64,000 nucleotides of DNA from Polaribacter butkevichii (GTDB lineage Bacteria > Bacteroidota > Bacteroidia > Flavobacteriales > Flavobacteriaceae), in contig NZ_CP150661.1 of the NCBI RefSeq assembly GCF_038024105.1, forward strand, positions 1,259,001 through 1,323,000, in the 5' to 3' direction. Below, piece by piece: positions 28,420-37,277 of the stretch. The translations under genes were made by a program, and so were the position numbers. The notes beneath the pieces are model-generated. The model did no database searches. It was not told the origin of the DNA and saw only the letters and a program-made list of their open reading frames with translations. How positions within the stretch are numbered: position 1 is the stretch's first letter; the number at the start of each line of letters is the position of its first letter.

Positions 28420-28959
28420 ATGGAAGACAAAAACAAAAATAGCGAACAATATTTAAACTCAATACTAGGAAAAAAAACTGGTTTTTCTGTTCCTAAAGAT
28501 TATTTTGCAAACATTGAAGAAACATTAGAAACAAAATTGGCTGAACAAGCTTTAACAAAAGAGCAAGGATTTACAATACCAGACAATTATTTTAAAGAAC
28601 TAGAAAACGAAATATTAGCTAAAGTTACAATACCAAAAAAAGAAGCAAAAGTTATATCTTTTAAAGAACGAGTTTTTAAAATAATTCCTTTTGCAGCAGC
28701 TGCCTCTGTAATTTTATTTATTGGATTAAATTCTTTTGTTTTTAATCAGAATAAAGAAATTACAATAGACTCTCTTTCTGATGATGATATTGAATATTGG
28801 TTAGATTCTAACACAATTAATACCACAGATATTGCGAATGTATTAGAAAATGAGGTTTTAGAAGAAACCGATTTTTATTTTTCATCCTTAGAAGATGAAA
28901 ATATAGAAGATTATATAAACTCCATAGATAACACTTCATTTTTAAATGAAATAAACTAA
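28420..28959 (+). CDS. Single-pass membrane protein, probable anti-sigma factor
   Basis: 179 residues: a cytoplasmic N-terminal part with a duplicated short element (FSVPKDYFANIEE and FTIPDNYFKELEN), one transmembrane helix at about 88-107, and an acidic external C-terminal part. No zinc-binding anti-sigma motif (HxxxCxxC) is present. The anti-sigma role is inferred from position 33 bases after the sigma gene and from topology. Confidence 0.65.
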   Translation: MEDKNKNSEQYLNSILGKKTGFSVPKDYFANIEETLETKLAEQALTKEQGFTIPDNYFKELENEILAKVTIPKKEAKVISFKERVFKIIPFAAAASVILFIGLNSFVFNQNKEITIDSLSDDDIEYWLDSNTINTTDIANVLENEVLEETDFYFSSLEDENIEDYINSIDNTSFLNEIN

Positions 28960-28969
28960 AATTAAGAAT

Positions 28970-29410
28970 ATGAAAAAATTAATCACTATTATATGCTTTA
29001 CCCTTTTTTATAGTCTTACTTTATCTGCACAAGAAAATAAAGATAGTAGAGAAAAAATTAAAGCCCTTAAAGTATCGTACATTACAGAGCAATTAAATTT
29101 AACACCAGAAGAAGCTGAAAAATTTTGGCCTATTTACAACGCCTATTCTAAAAAGCAATACGCTTTAAGAAATAAACTTAAATCTGAAATAAAAAATTCG
29201 ATTAAAAATGATATAAATGCTGTTTCAGAAAAAGAAGCAGAAAGATTAATCGTGTTAAAATTAACAACAGATAAAAAGTTTTACGAATCTCAAAAGAGTT
29301 TTATAGAAAACATAAAAAAAGTAATTTCTTACAAAAAAATAATTCAATTACAATTAGCAGAAATGGAATTTGGTAGGAAGTTAATGCGAAAATACAAGCA
29401 TAGAAAATAA
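28970..29410 (+). CDS. Secreted Spy/CpxP-like helical protein
   Basis: 146 residues. A signal peptide ends near residue 20 (LSAQ). The remainder is helical with 'LNLTPEEAEKFWPIYNAYSKK', reminiscent of the LTxxQ-type helices of periplasmic Spy/CpxP chaperones. The C-terminus is basic. It is the third gene of the sigma operon (ten bases after the membrane protein) and may be the envelope-stress sensor or effector. Confidence 0.65.
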   Translation: MKKLITIICFTLFYSLTLSAQENKDSREKIKALKVSYITEQLNLTPEEAEKFWPIYNAYSKKQYALRNKLKSEIKNSIKNDINAVSEKEAERLIVLKLTTDKKFYESQKSFIENIKKVISYKKIIQLQLAEMEFGRKLMRKYKHRK

Positions 29411-29427
29411 AATTCTAATAGGTAAAA

Positions 29428-29460
29428 CAAAAAAAGGAAGCTAATCGCTTCCTTTTTTTG
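29428..29460. terminator. Bidirectional terminator after the sigma operon
   Basis: GGAAGC / GCTTCC stem extended by flanking A and T runs, five-base loop. It serves the plus-strand sigma operon and the minus-strand gene ending at 29464. Confidence 0.92.
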
Positions 29461-29463
29461 TCT

Positions 29464-29658
29464 TTACTCTATTAATGCTAAGCAAGAATATAATTCTGGT
29501 TTATTAGAGGTAAACTGCTTTAACCAAATTGTTAACTCATCTCTCTCATAAGGTAACAATCGACTTAACGCTTTTTCTACTTCTTTACAAAACAAATCTG
29601 AATTAAAACTCACCTTTTTTAGTACCGTTTTAGTGTACTCAAACATTGCTCTAGCCAT
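29464..29658 (-). CDS. Small conserved protein, 64 residues
   Basis: A short soluble protein with 'FEYTKTVLKKVSFN', then 'FCKEVEKALSRLLPYE' and 'LTIWLKQFT', probably helical, with three cysteines. I recall similar short proteins in other Flavobacteriaceae, which supports it being real. It stands alone between two terminators. Function unknown. Confidence 0.7.
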   Translation of the reverse strand: MARAMFEYTKTVLKKVSFNSDLFCKEVEKALSRLLPYERDELTIWLKQFTSNKPELYSCLALIE

Positions 29659-29727
29659 TTTTAAGAATTAAATTATACAATAATAACGTTTACTATATCG
29701 TTTTAGTATGTTTTATCAAATTTAACA

Positions 29728-29758
29728 AAAAAACCATCATTTTTATCAAATGATGGTC
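29728..29758 (-). terminator. Terminator after the 86-residue gene
   Basis: Read on the minus strand: ACCATCATTT, six-base loop, AAATGATGGT-type arm, then a T-run. It lies just beyond the stop at 29787. Confidence 0.85.
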
Positions 29759-29786
29759 TTAAATTTTGCTTAAAAATTTGTTAAGA

Positions 29787-30047
29787 TTATAAAGCGTTAA
29801 TCTTTTCTACCAAACCTTTTGCTTTTACCTCTAATTCTTCATTAATAGATTTAAAGTGTGCTTTTTTGTTTTCTACCTTGTTATTGTTAACTTTAGATAC
29901 TAAAGCATCAAAAGTTTCGATAGCTTCATCTATAATTGCTTCACCTTTTTCTGGTGCATTTTTTAAGATTGAAACATCTAATGCATATTCGATAACATCA
30001 CCTAAAACGTAATTGATATCTTTTTTTAAGTTTTTTATACTTGCCAT
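29787..30047 (-). CDS. Small helical protein, 86 residues
   Basis: A soluble, lysine- and glutamate-rich helical protein ('KNLKKDINYVLGDVIEYALD'). No catalytic motif or export signal. It has its own terminator, and 29 bases separate it from the CatA-like gene upstream. I do not recognise its function. Confidence 0.7.
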   Translation of the reverse strand: MASIKNLKKDINYVLGDVIEYALDVSILKNAPEKGEAIIDEAIETFDALVSKVNNNKVENKKAHFKSINEELEVKAKGLVEKINAL

Positions 30048-30076
30048 AACTTATTATAAATTTTAATTTTGCAAAG

Positions 30077-30706
30077 TTAGGTGTTTTTATCTAATTGCCT
30101 TTGATATTCTTCAAAAAATAAACCAATGTGATAACCATCTACCAATGCATGATTTACAGAAATTGCCACAGGCATCATAATTTTTGTGTTTTCTTTAAAA
30201 ATTTTACCAAATGCTAACTTGGGTATACTTTCGTTTTTTTGTCCAGAATTGGGCTCTTTATGCCCTGTAAATGAAACCCAAGGTAGTGCAGAACAATAAA
30301 TACAATCATCAGAATTTATAGGCGGAAACAAATCTGTAGAATTTAAAATTCGTTCTTTTTCGTTTAAAAAATTCTGATTAAAGGTTTTAAAGTCTTCAGA
30401 AAAGTTTATAAATGAAAATCCGAAAGTATTATCTGCTCTTGCAATTGTAGCCGAAGCATGCAAAACATCACTAATAGCAACTTTATTGTCTTTAACAATT
30501 CTATATTTAAAATTTTCTACCTTATTTAATGCCTTTAAACAGTCATGTAAATACATCGCAAAAAAAGATTCCTTTTGTAATTTAGATTTATTAAAAACGT
30601 TGGTAACCTCTACATTTGCTGTGATTCCAAAATAAGGATCTTCTAATTTACTAAAGTGTTCAAAATGTTGTTTCCTATTCCAGTTATCTATATCTAAATA
30701 ATTCAT
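30077..30706 (-). CDS. Chloramphenicol acetyltransferase-like (CatA fold) acyltransferase
   Basis: 209 residues, the length of type A CATs. The active-site motif reads VNHALVDGYH with H186 and D190; classical CATs have HHSVCDGFH, so the histidine and aspartate are kept but the preceding histidine is asparagine. A 'SALPWVSFTG' strand also matches the fold. It could acetylate chloramphenicol or another substrate; a chromosomal copy beside housekeeping genes argues against a recently acquired resistance gene. It overlaps the HAD gene by ATGA. Confidence 0.78.
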   Translation of the reverse strand: MNYLDIDNWNRKQHFEHFSKLEDPYFGITANVEVTNVFNKSKLQKESFFAMYLHDCLKALNKVENFKYRIVKDNKVAISDVLHASATIARADNTFGFSFINFSEDFKTFNQNFLNEKERILNSTDLFPPINSDDCIYCSALPWVSFTGHKEPNSGQKNESIPKLAFGKIFKENTKIMMPVAISVNHALVDGYHIGLFFEEYQRQLDKNT

Positions 30707-31404
30707 AACAAATCAATTATACCTTTAATATTTGCAACTGTTTTATAATCAACTTCTAATTTTTCTTCATCACTCACCTCTTCATGCATCCAAGTGGTAT
30801 GAAAAGGAACATGAATGGCAGAAGCACCTAATTCTATTAAAGGTAAAACATCTGATTTTAAAGAATTACCAATCATTAAAAATTCTGATGGAGATACATC
30901 TAAATGATGTATCAGTTTTTTATAATCTTTCTTTTTTTTATCACTCATCACCTCTATATGATGAAAGTATTTTAACAAATTAGATTTCTCTAGTTTTCTT
31001 TCTTGATCTAGTAAATCTCCTTTAGTAGCCACAATTAATTTATATTTACCTTGTAAAGACTGCAACACCTCTTCTACTCCGTCTAACAATTCTATAGGTT
31101 TTTCTATCATTTCTTTACCTATTTCTAAAATTGCCGCTATCGTTTTTTGTTTTACTTGATAATTAGACAATTCTAAAGCACATTCTACCATAGATAAAAC
31201 AAAACCTTTAACTCCGTAACCATAAAGTTTTAAGTTTTTAATTTCTTTTTTAAAAAGTTCTTGATCTATTTTATTTTCGGTTTCGTACTTTGCTAATAGT
31301 TTTGCAAACTGATGCTCTGCATCTCTAAAATAAGTTTCATTTACCCATAAAGTATCATCTGCATCAAAAGCAATTACCTTTATGTTTTTACTTATTTTAG
31401 TCAT
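30703..31404 (-). CDS. HAD family hydrolase
   Basis: 233 residues. Motif I FDADDTLW gives nucleophile D14 and acid D16; motif II is 'VATKGD' near residue 107, and the later motif 'MIGNSLKSDV' resembles the metal-binding DxxxD region in variant form. Likely a soluble phosphatase of the YjjG/phosphoglycolate type. It lies three bases from kdsB and overlaps the CatA-like gene by four bases, forming a transcription unit. Confidence 0.85.
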   Translation of the reverse strand: MTKISKNIKVIAFDADDTLWVNETYFRDAEHQFAKLLAKYETENKIDQELFKKEIKNLKLYGYGVKGFVLSMVECALELSNYQVKQKTIAAILEIGKEMIEKPIELLDGVEEVLQSLQGKYKLIVATKGDLLDQERKLEKSNLLKYFHHIEVMSDKKKKDYKKLIHHLDVSPSEFLMIGNSLKSDVLPLIELGASAIHVPFHTTWMHEEVSDEEKLEVDYKTVANIKGIIDLL

Positions 31405-31407
31405 AAT

Positions 31408-32139
31408 TTATAGTTTTAAAAATTGAATTGCTTTTTCTAAATCTTCTGGTGTATCTATACCAACAGCTTCTACATCTGTTTCTACCATTTTAATTTTCTT
31501 ACCAATTTCTTGATATCTAATGGCCTCTATTTTTTCTGCCGCTTCTAAGGGCGTCATCGGAGTATTGTAAAAATCTATTAATGCTTGTTTTCTAAACGCA
31601 TAGACTCCTTTGTGTTTGTAGTATTTTACTGCTACATCTTTATCTCTATGATAAGGAATTACACTTCTAGAAAAGTAAATAGCTAAATTATCTACATCGG
31701 TAATTACCTTAACATTATTAGGGTTTTCTATATCTTCTTTATTGGTAATTTGTACTTTTAAAGAAGCTAAATCAATTTCTTTTTTATCATCTTTTTTAAA
31801 GACATCAATTAATTTAGAAAGAGAAATTGCATCTATAAAAGGTTCATCTCCTTGTACATTAATAACAATATCTGCTTCTATATTTTCTACAGCTTCTGCA
31901 ATTCTATCAGAACCACACTCGTGTTCTTTGGTACTTTTAATTGCTTTTCCTCCGGCTTTTTCTATCGTTTTAAAAATAATATCAGAATCTGTTACAATAT
32001 AAACATCATCAAACAAATTGGTATGTAAAGCCGCTTCATACGTTCTTAAAATAACAGGTTTACCCCCTAAATCTTTCATTAACTTTCCTGGAAAACGAGA
32101 TGCACTATAGCGTGCAGGAATCATGGCAATTATTTTCAT
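31408..32139 (-). CDS. kdsB: CMP-Kdo synthetase
   Basis: 243 residues. N-terminal '[13 protein letters not shown]' nucleotide-binding loop, '[10 protein letters not shown]' (about 77-86) and 'NVQGDEPFI' (about 95-103) are KdsB hallmarks. It activates Kdo with CTP for LPS inner core synthesis in the cytoplasm. This agrees with the LptD and LptF/G genes in the window. Confidence 0.95.
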   Translation of the reverse strand: MKIIAMIPARYSASRFPGKLMKDLGGKPVILRTYEAALHTNLFDDVYIVTDSDIIFKTIEKAGGKAIKSTKEHECGSDRIAEAVENIEADIVINVQGDEPFIDAISLSKLIDVFKKDDKKEIDLASLKVQITNKEDIENPNNVKVITDVDNLAIYFSRSVIPYHRDKDVAVKYYKHKGVYAFRKQALIDFYNTPMTPLEAAEKIEAIRYQEIGKKIKMVETDVEAVGIDTPEDLEKAIQFLKL

Positions 32140-32172
32140 AAAATATTTTTAATGAGGCGCTTGTAAAAGTAA

Positions 32173-32586
32173 TTACTCTCCTGCATAACGCACAAAATTT
32201 CTTCGTGTTTCGTATAAAGTTACTTCTATTTCTAAATGTGCTGGTATATGAGGACGTAATTTATTGTAAATAACAATTGAAATGTTTTCTGCAGTTGGAT
32301 TTAAGTTTTTAAATTCTGCAACTTCAATATTTAAGTTTTTATGATCAAACGGATCTTCTACTTCTTTTTTTATCAACTCTCTTAACAAACCTAAATCATA
32401 TACAAAACCTGTTACAGGGTCTATTTCTCCAAACAAAGCCACTATCATTTCATAATTATGACCATGATAATTAGGGTTGCTGCATTTACCAAATACTTCT
32501 GCATTTTTGGCATCAGACCAAGCCGCATTAAACAACCTATGTGCTGCGTTAAAATGGGCTCTTCTGTAAACTTTTACTTTAGGCAT
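32173..32586 (-). CDS. 6-Pyruvoyl-tetrahydropterin synthase/QueD family
   Basis: 137 residues. Zinc ligands H16 (FNAAHRL), H41 and H43 (YHGHNY), catalytic C35 (GKCSNPN) and 'FDHKNLN' near residue 96. The family contains QueD (6-carboxytetrahydropterin synthase in queuosine synthesis) and PTPS; which one cannot be told without other que genes. The start overlaps idi by eight bases. Confidence 0.85.
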   Translation of the reverse strand: MPKVKVYRRAHFNAAHRLFNAAWSDAKNAEVFGKCSNPNYHGHNYEMIVALFGEIDPVTGFVYDLGLLRELIKKEVEDPFDHKNLNIEVAEFKNLNPTAENISIVIYNKLRPHIPAHLEIEVTLYETRRNFVRYAGE

Positions 32587-33097
32587 TTGTTAATTTTTCG
32601 AAAGATTTGTCAAAGATAATTTTAAACCACTCTGTATATTCTTGCGGATTCTTTTCAATGTCTTTTTGCACATCTACTAAAGTCATCCATTTATAAGCCT
32701 CTACTTCTTCTTTATTTATGTTTGGCGCATCATCATAATACCCAATCATTACATGGTCTAATTCGTGTTCTGTTAAACCATTATCAAAAGGCGCTTTGTA
32801 AATAAACGAAAAAACTTCCTTAATTTCGGTAACAAATCCCATTTCTTCTTCAAGCCTTCTTTTACCTGCCTCTAAATTAGTTTCTCCATCTCTTTGATGA
32901 GAACAACAAGTATTGGTCCATAATAAAGGCGAATGGTATTTACTTGCTGCTCTTTGCTGCAACATTAATTCTCCTTTTTTATTAAATACAAATACAGAAA
33001 AAGCTCTATGTAAAACAGCTTTTTCATGTGCTTCCATTTTTGGCATCAATCCTATCGGATTGTCTTTTTCATCAACTAAAACTACTTGTTCTTCCAT
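32579..33097 (-). CDS. idi: Isopentenyl-diphosphate delta-isomerase, type I
   Basis: 172 residues with the Nudix-like type I fold: C65 in NTCCSHQR and E112 in TEHELDH are the active-site pair, and 'GKRRLEEEMGF' is the Nudix-box helix. It interconverts IPP and DMAPP, feeding polyprenyl chains for menaquinone and lipid carriers. The stop overlaps the following PTPS gene by eight bases. A minus-strand TATTTTTG box at 33103-33110 lies only five bases above the ATG. Confidence 0.95.
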   Translation of the reverse strand: MEEQVVLVDEKDNPIGLMPKMEAHEKAVLHRAFSVFVFNKKGELMLQQRAASKYHSPLLWTNTCCSHQRDGETNLEAGKRRLEEEMGFVTEIKEVFSFIYKAPFDNGLTEHELDHVMIGYYDDAPNINKEEVEAYKWMTLVDVQKDIEKNPQEYTEWFKIIFDKSFEKLTNA

Positions 33098-33186
33098 AAT
33101 TGCAAAAATAAGAAAATCAAAGAGTAATAAATCATAAAATATTTACAAAACCCATAAGTCTTTTCTATTCTTTTATTATGATAACA

Positions 33187-33194
33187 TATATTTG
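33187..33194 (+). promoter_or_regulatory. -7 promoter box of the lipoprotein cyclophilin gene
   Basis: TATATTTG matches TAnnTTTG 25 bases before the ATG at 33220. No convincing TTG partner. Confidence 0.45.
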
Positions 33195-33219
33195 TAAGAA
33201 TTAACAACCAATTGCCTGC

Positions 33220-33906
33220 ATGAAAATTTTATTTAAACTCTTTTTAGTACTCTCAATCATCGCTTTTTATCAATGCAAAGACGAAAAAAAAACGGTAGAA
33301 AAAAAGACTTTATCGTTAAAGAAAAAGAAAGTAAAAAAAGAAATAGTTAAAGCTTGGGATAGTTTAAACAGCCATAATACAGAAGCTTTTTTAACCGAGT
33401 TTGGCAAACAAAACCCAGAAACAAAGGTGTTAATTAAAACCGATTTTGGTAACATAAAAATTCGTTTATACGAAGATGTACCCATACACAGAGCTAATTT
33501 TATATTCTTAACTAAAATAAAATATTTTAATACAACAGTTTTTTATAGAATTGCTAAAAACTTTGTAATTCAAGGTGGTAATTCTGATGAAATGTACACC
33601 CAACGAGAACGAAGAAAATACGGAAATTACTTATTAAAGCCCGAATTTAAAAGTAATAGAAAACATAAATACGGCGCAGTGGCTGCTGCCAGAGAATGGG
33701 ATCATAATCCTAATAAATTATCGAGTCCTTTTGAATTTTATATTGTTCAGAAAAAAAGTGGCGCGCATCATTTAGATAACGAACATACAGTTTTTGGTGA
33801 AGTAATTTCTGGTTTTTCTACCATGGAAAAAATCTCTAAAGTAAGGGTGGGTGTTGATGAATGGCCTATTGATGATGTAAAAATGACCATCGAAATTTTA
33901 GATTGA
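33220..33906 (+). CDS. Lipoprotein peptidyl-prolyl isomerase, cyclophilin type
   Basis: 228 residues. The N-terminus is a lipoprotein-like signal ending at C19 (AFYQC) followed by a lysine-rich linker. A cyclophilin domain spans about 65-228: 'FYRIAKNFVIQGG' carries the catalytic arginine and 'HTVFGEV' is conserved. It probably folds proteins in the periplasm while anchored to a membrane. A second, cytoplasmic cyclophilin-FKBP fusion occurs at 37278. Confidence 0.88.
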   Translation: MKILFKLFLVLSIIAFYQCKDEKKTVEKKTLSLKKKKVKKEIVKAWDSLNSHNTEAFLTEFGKQNPETKVLIKTDFGNIKIRLYEDVPIHRANFIFLTKIKYFNTTVFYRIAKNFVIQGGNSDEMYTQRERRKYGNYLLKPEFKSNRKHKYGAVAAAREWDHNPNKLSSPFEFYIVQKKSGAHHLDNEHTVFGEVISGFSTMEKISKVRVGVDEWPIDDVKMTIEILD

Positions 33907-33933
33907 TATTTCTCTTAGTAAAACCTATCTTTG
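33903..33933 (+). promoter_or_regulatory. Promoter of prfC
   Basis: TTG at 33903-33905, 20-base spacer, TATCTTTG at 33926-33933; ATG at 33951. The -33 element lies inside the last codons of the upstream cyclophilin gene. Confidence 0.6.
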
Positions 33934-33950
33934 CACCTCAAATTTTGTAG

Positions 33951-35543
33951 ATGACTTTTTTAGAAGAAATAGCACGTAGAAGAACTTTTGGTATTATATC
34001 GCATCCAGATGCTGGTAAAACCACATTAACAGAGAAATTATTACTTTTTGGAGGAGCAATTCAAGAAGCAGGTGCTGTAAAAAATAATAAGATTAAAAAG
34101 GGAGCAACTTCCGATTTTATGGAGATTGAACGTCAGCGTGGTATCTCTGTAGCTACTTCCGTATTGGCATTCATCTACCAAGATAAAAAAATAAACATTT
34201 TAGATACGCCTGGTCACAAAGATTTTGCTGAAGACACGTTTAGAACCTTAACCGCTGTAGATAGTGTTATTGTGGTTATTGATGTTGCAAAAGGTGTAGA
34301 ACCTCAAACCGAAAAATTGGTTGAAGTTTGTAGAATGAGAAGTATTCCTATGTTGGTTTTTATCAACAAGTTGGATAGAGAGGGAAAAGATGCCTTTGAT
34401 TTATTAGACGAAGTAGAACAAAAATTAGGTTTAACCGTTACACCTATGAGTTTCCCAATTGGAATGGGATACGACTTTAAAGGAATTTATAATATTTGGG
34501 AAAAGAAATTAAATCTTTTTTCTGGTGATAATAAAACCTCTATTTCTGAAGGAATTGAGTTTGATGATTTATCGAACCCTGAATTAGATAAAATTGTTGG
34601 AGAAAAAGCCGCCGACACACTACGTGAAGAAATAGAATTGATTAGTGAAGTATATCCAGAATTTAACCGAAACGATTATTTAGAAGGAAATTTACAACCT
34701 GTATTTTTTGGTTCTGCTTTAAATAATTTTGGAGTAAAAGAATTGTTAGATGCATTTATAGAAATTGCACCTTCGCCTCAACCTAAAAAGGCAGAAGAGC
34801 GTTTAGTGGATTCTAAAGAGCAAAAAATGACAGGATTTGTGTTTAAAATTCATGCAAACATGGATCCAAAACACAGAGATCGTTTGGCTTTTATTAAAAT
34901 AGTATCGGGTACTTTTAAAAGAAATGCACCTTATTTACATGTTAGAAACGGTAAAAAAGTAAAATTTTCTAGTCCGAATGCTTTTTTTGCTGAAAAGAAA
35001 GAAATTGTAGAAGAATCTTTTCCGGGTGATATTGTAGGGATACATGATACCGGAAACTTTAAAATTGGAGATACATTAACCGAAGGTGAAGAATTGAATT
35101 TTAAAGGAATTCCTAGTTTTTCTCCAGAGCATTTCCGTTACGTAAATAATGCAGACCCTATGAAATCTAAACAATTATTTAAAGGTTTAGACCAATTAAT
35201 GGATGAAGGTGTTGCCCAATTATTTACATTAGACATGAATGGTCGTAAAGTTATTGGTACTGTTGGTGCCTTACAATATGAGGTTATTCAATATAGATTA
35301 GAGCATGAATATGGCGCAAAATGTTCTTACGAAAACTTAAGTGTTCACAAAGCGTGTTGGGTAGAGCCTGAAGATATTAAAAACGAAGAATTTAAAGAAT
35401 TTAAACGTGTTAAACAACGTTATTTAGCTAAAGATAAACAAGGTCAGTTAGTATTTTTAGCAGATTCTGAGTTTACCATACAAATGACTCAAAGCAAATA
35501 TCCTACAGTGAAATTGCATTTTACGAGTGAATTTAAAAATTAA
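33951..35543 (+). CDS. prfC: Peptide chain release factor 3
   Basis: 530 residues, a translational GTPase of the RF3 subtype: P-loop SHPDAGKTT near residue 17, 'ATSDFMEIERQRGIS' switch I, 'DTPGHKDF' switch II and 'NKLDRE'. RF3 removes RF1/RF2 after termination. It has a recognisable promoter and is followed directly by the barrel gene. Confidence 0.96.
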   Translation: MTFLEEIARRRTFGIISHPDAGKTTLTEKLLLFGGAIQEAGAVKNNKIKKGATSDFMEIERQRGISVATSVLAFIYQDKKINILDTPGHKDFAEDTFRTLTAVDSVIVVIDVAKGVEPQTEKLVEVCRMRSIPMLVFINKLDREGKDAFDLLDEVEQKLGLTVTPMSFPIGMGYDFKGIYNIWEKKLNLFSGDNKTSISEGIEFDDLSNPELDKIVGEKAADTLREEIELISEVYPEFNRNDYLEGNLQPVFFGSALNNFGVKELLDAFIEIAPSPQPKKAEERLVDSKEQKMTGFVFKIHANMDPKHRDRLAFIKIVSGTFKRNAPYLHVRNGKKVKFSSPNAFFAEKKEIVEESFPGDIVGIHDTGNFKIGDTLTEGEELNFKGIPSFSPEHFRYVNNADPMKSKQLFKGLDQLMDEGVAQLFTLDMNGRKVIGTVGALQYEVIQYRLEHEYGAKCSYENLSVHKACWVEPEDIKNEEFKEFKRVKQRYLAKDKQGQLVFLADSEFTIQMTQSKYPTVKLHFTSEFKN

Positions 35544-35547
35544 AGTT

Positions 35548-37128
35548 ATGAAAAAAATATTTTTTTTACTGATTACTTTTGTAGCCCTAAATACTTTTTC
35601 TCAAACAGATAATCTATCCAATTTAAAAGGTAATGAACTTCGCAACAGTATTCGTTTAAATTATATTTTAGTTCATCAACCTAATATTATTTATCAAAAC
35701 GGGCATGAGCTAGACCCAACCATGGGGTTTATTGGTTTAAACTATAATTTCCCTTTAAACGATTGGTTGTATACTGGTGTAGGTTTCCATGCAGCAATTA
35801 CAGGAGACCAAGGTGGCTTGTTTACTTTGGGTGTTAATTTAGGCGTAAACAAACAACTTTATAAAAACCTATATTTTGATGCTAACGTTCACTTTGGTGG
35901 CGGTGGTGGATTTAGAAGTTTGGTTAACGGAGGTGGAATTATTTACCCAAATGCAGGTTTACAATACAAAGCCAAAAACTATTCTTTTGGTGTGCAGTAT
36001 GGTTACGTAAACTTTTTTACGGGTATTCAGAAAAGTGATAATGTTTCATTTTTTGTAGAAATACCAACTTCATTAAGATCTACTACTTATGCTGATGCTC
36101 AAAAAACTTTTATAAACAACAACCAGTCTAAAGATGCATTTTGGACAAAACCAGCTGTAAAAAGTGTGCAACAAGTAACTTTCGACTACTTTTTTCCTTT
36201 TGGTGACTCTAGAACAGATGCTAGTACAACACCAAAATACAAACCTATAGACCACACATTATCTGTTATTGGTTTTGAATACCAACGCTATTTAACAAGT
36301 AATACTTTTATTTATGCACATGTAGATGCTATGTATGCAGGTTTAACTGCTGGTTTTATGGATTTATTTATGGGTGTTGGAAAAAACTTTATTGAAACCA
36401 AATATGTAAATTTCTTTGGTAAGTTTGGTATGGGAGCTGCAGGTGGTAGAATTTACCCAGAAGGAGGTTTAACCATGTACCCAAGTGTTGGTGCCGATGT
36501 AAAAATTACAGAAAAATTTGGTTTAAGTGCACACGGTGGTTATCACAGATCTATTGGCGGTACCTTCGAAGCTTATACGGCTGGTTTTAGTATTAAATAT
36601 TATGGCTTAAGTGGCGGAACTAAAGATCCTTTTTCGAATGAAGAAGCAACAAGTATAAAAACACAAGGAATACAAATTGGGGTTCAAAATCAAACTTATT
36701 TAAAAGTTAAAAGATTTGGACTAACTCCAGAAGAAACCTATAGAAATCTACAACTAATTGCCATCAAAGTAAACTACGATTTAAATCATCGTTTTTATAT
36801 TGCTGGAGAAGCTTCTTTTGCATACGAAGGAGAATCTGGTGGTTATGCTCACGGAATTTTTGGTTTGGGAATAAAATCAAATAGATTTGCTAATAACAAA
36901 CTATCTTTATTTGCAGAAGCTGCTGCAGGTGTTGCAGGTGGCGGAAGAGTAGATTCTGGTGAAGGTGTTTTAGTAAGACCTACCGCAGGTATTAATTACC
37001 ACGTAAATGATGATTTATCTTTTAACTTTTCGGGCGGACAAATGTGGTCTCCTTATGGTAACGTAAATTCAACAAATATTAATATTGGCTTGTCTTATGG
37101 ACTATCAATTTTAAATGCTAAAAAATAA
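35548..37128 (+). CDS. Outer-membrane beta-barrel protein, unknown function
   Basis: 526 residues from ATG 35548; a GTG at 35527 in frame would overlap prfC and spoil the signal peptide, so I reject it. A signal peptide (to about residue 19, NTFSQ) is followed by glycine- and aromatic-rich strands, with two halves that look related: 'FDANVHFGGGGGF' in the first, 'FAEAAAGVAGGGR' in the second. Possibly an internally duplicated barrel. No known transporter motif. Confidence 0.72.
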   Translation: MKKIFFLLITFVALNTFSQTDNLSNLKGNELRNSIRLNYILVHQPNIIYQNGHELDPTMGFIGLNYNFPLNDWLYTGVGFHAAITGDQGGLFTLGVNLGVNKQLYKNLYFDANVHFGGGGGFRSLVNGGGIIYPNAGLQYKAKNYSFGVQYGYVNFFTGIQKSDNVSFFVEIPTSLRSTTYADAQKTFINNNQSKDAFWTKPAVKSVQQVTFDYFFPFGDSRTDASTTPKYKPIDHTLSVIGFEYQRYLTSNTFIYAHVDAMYAGLTAGFMDLFMGVGKNFIETKYVNFFGKFGMGAAGGRIYPEGGLTMYPSVGADVKITEKFGLSAHGGYHRSIGGTFEAYTAGFSIKYYGLSGGTKDPFSNEEATSIKTQGIQIGVQNQTYLKVKRFGLTPEETYRNLQLIAIKVNYDLNHRFYIAGEASFAYEGESGGYAHGIFGLGIKSNRFANNKLSLFAEAAAGVAGGGRVDSGEGVLVRPTAGINYHVNDDLSFNFSGGQMWSPYGNVNSTNINIGLSYGLSILNAKK

Positions 37129-37196
37129 TATCTACTGATTTAATATCAGCTTTTATCAAAAAAAATCTTAATCCATTTTAAGATTACAATTAATGT

Positions 37197-37256
37197 CAGT
37201 TCGAGCGCAGTCGAGAACTAATAAATGAATAAAACCTCTCGACTGCGCTCGAGAAA
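37197..37256. repeat. Dispersed TCGAG-type inverted repeat, copy 1
   Basis: A perfect 16-base inverted repeat: left arm 37201-37216 (TCGAGCGCAGTCGAGA), right arm 37237-37252, 20-base loop, preceded by TGTCA. It lies before the cyclophilin-FKBP gene. Related copies are at 38581-38650 and 43582-43605. Confidence 0.88.
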
Positions 37257-37277
37257 ACAAAATTAAATAAGAATACA

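Noticed and set aside
30077..30706. Acquired chloramphenicol resistance gene on a mobile element
   Set aside because: No transposase, integrase, flanking repeat or base-composition change; it overlaps a housekeeping HAD gene.
35527..35547. GTG start giving seven extra residues to the barrel protein
   Set aside because: It overlaps the end of prfC, and ATG 35548 gives a normal signal peptide.
37162..37187. Terminator after the barrel gene (AATCTTA/TAAGATT hairpin)
   Set aside because: The stem is short and followed by ACAATT rather than a T-run on the plus strand.
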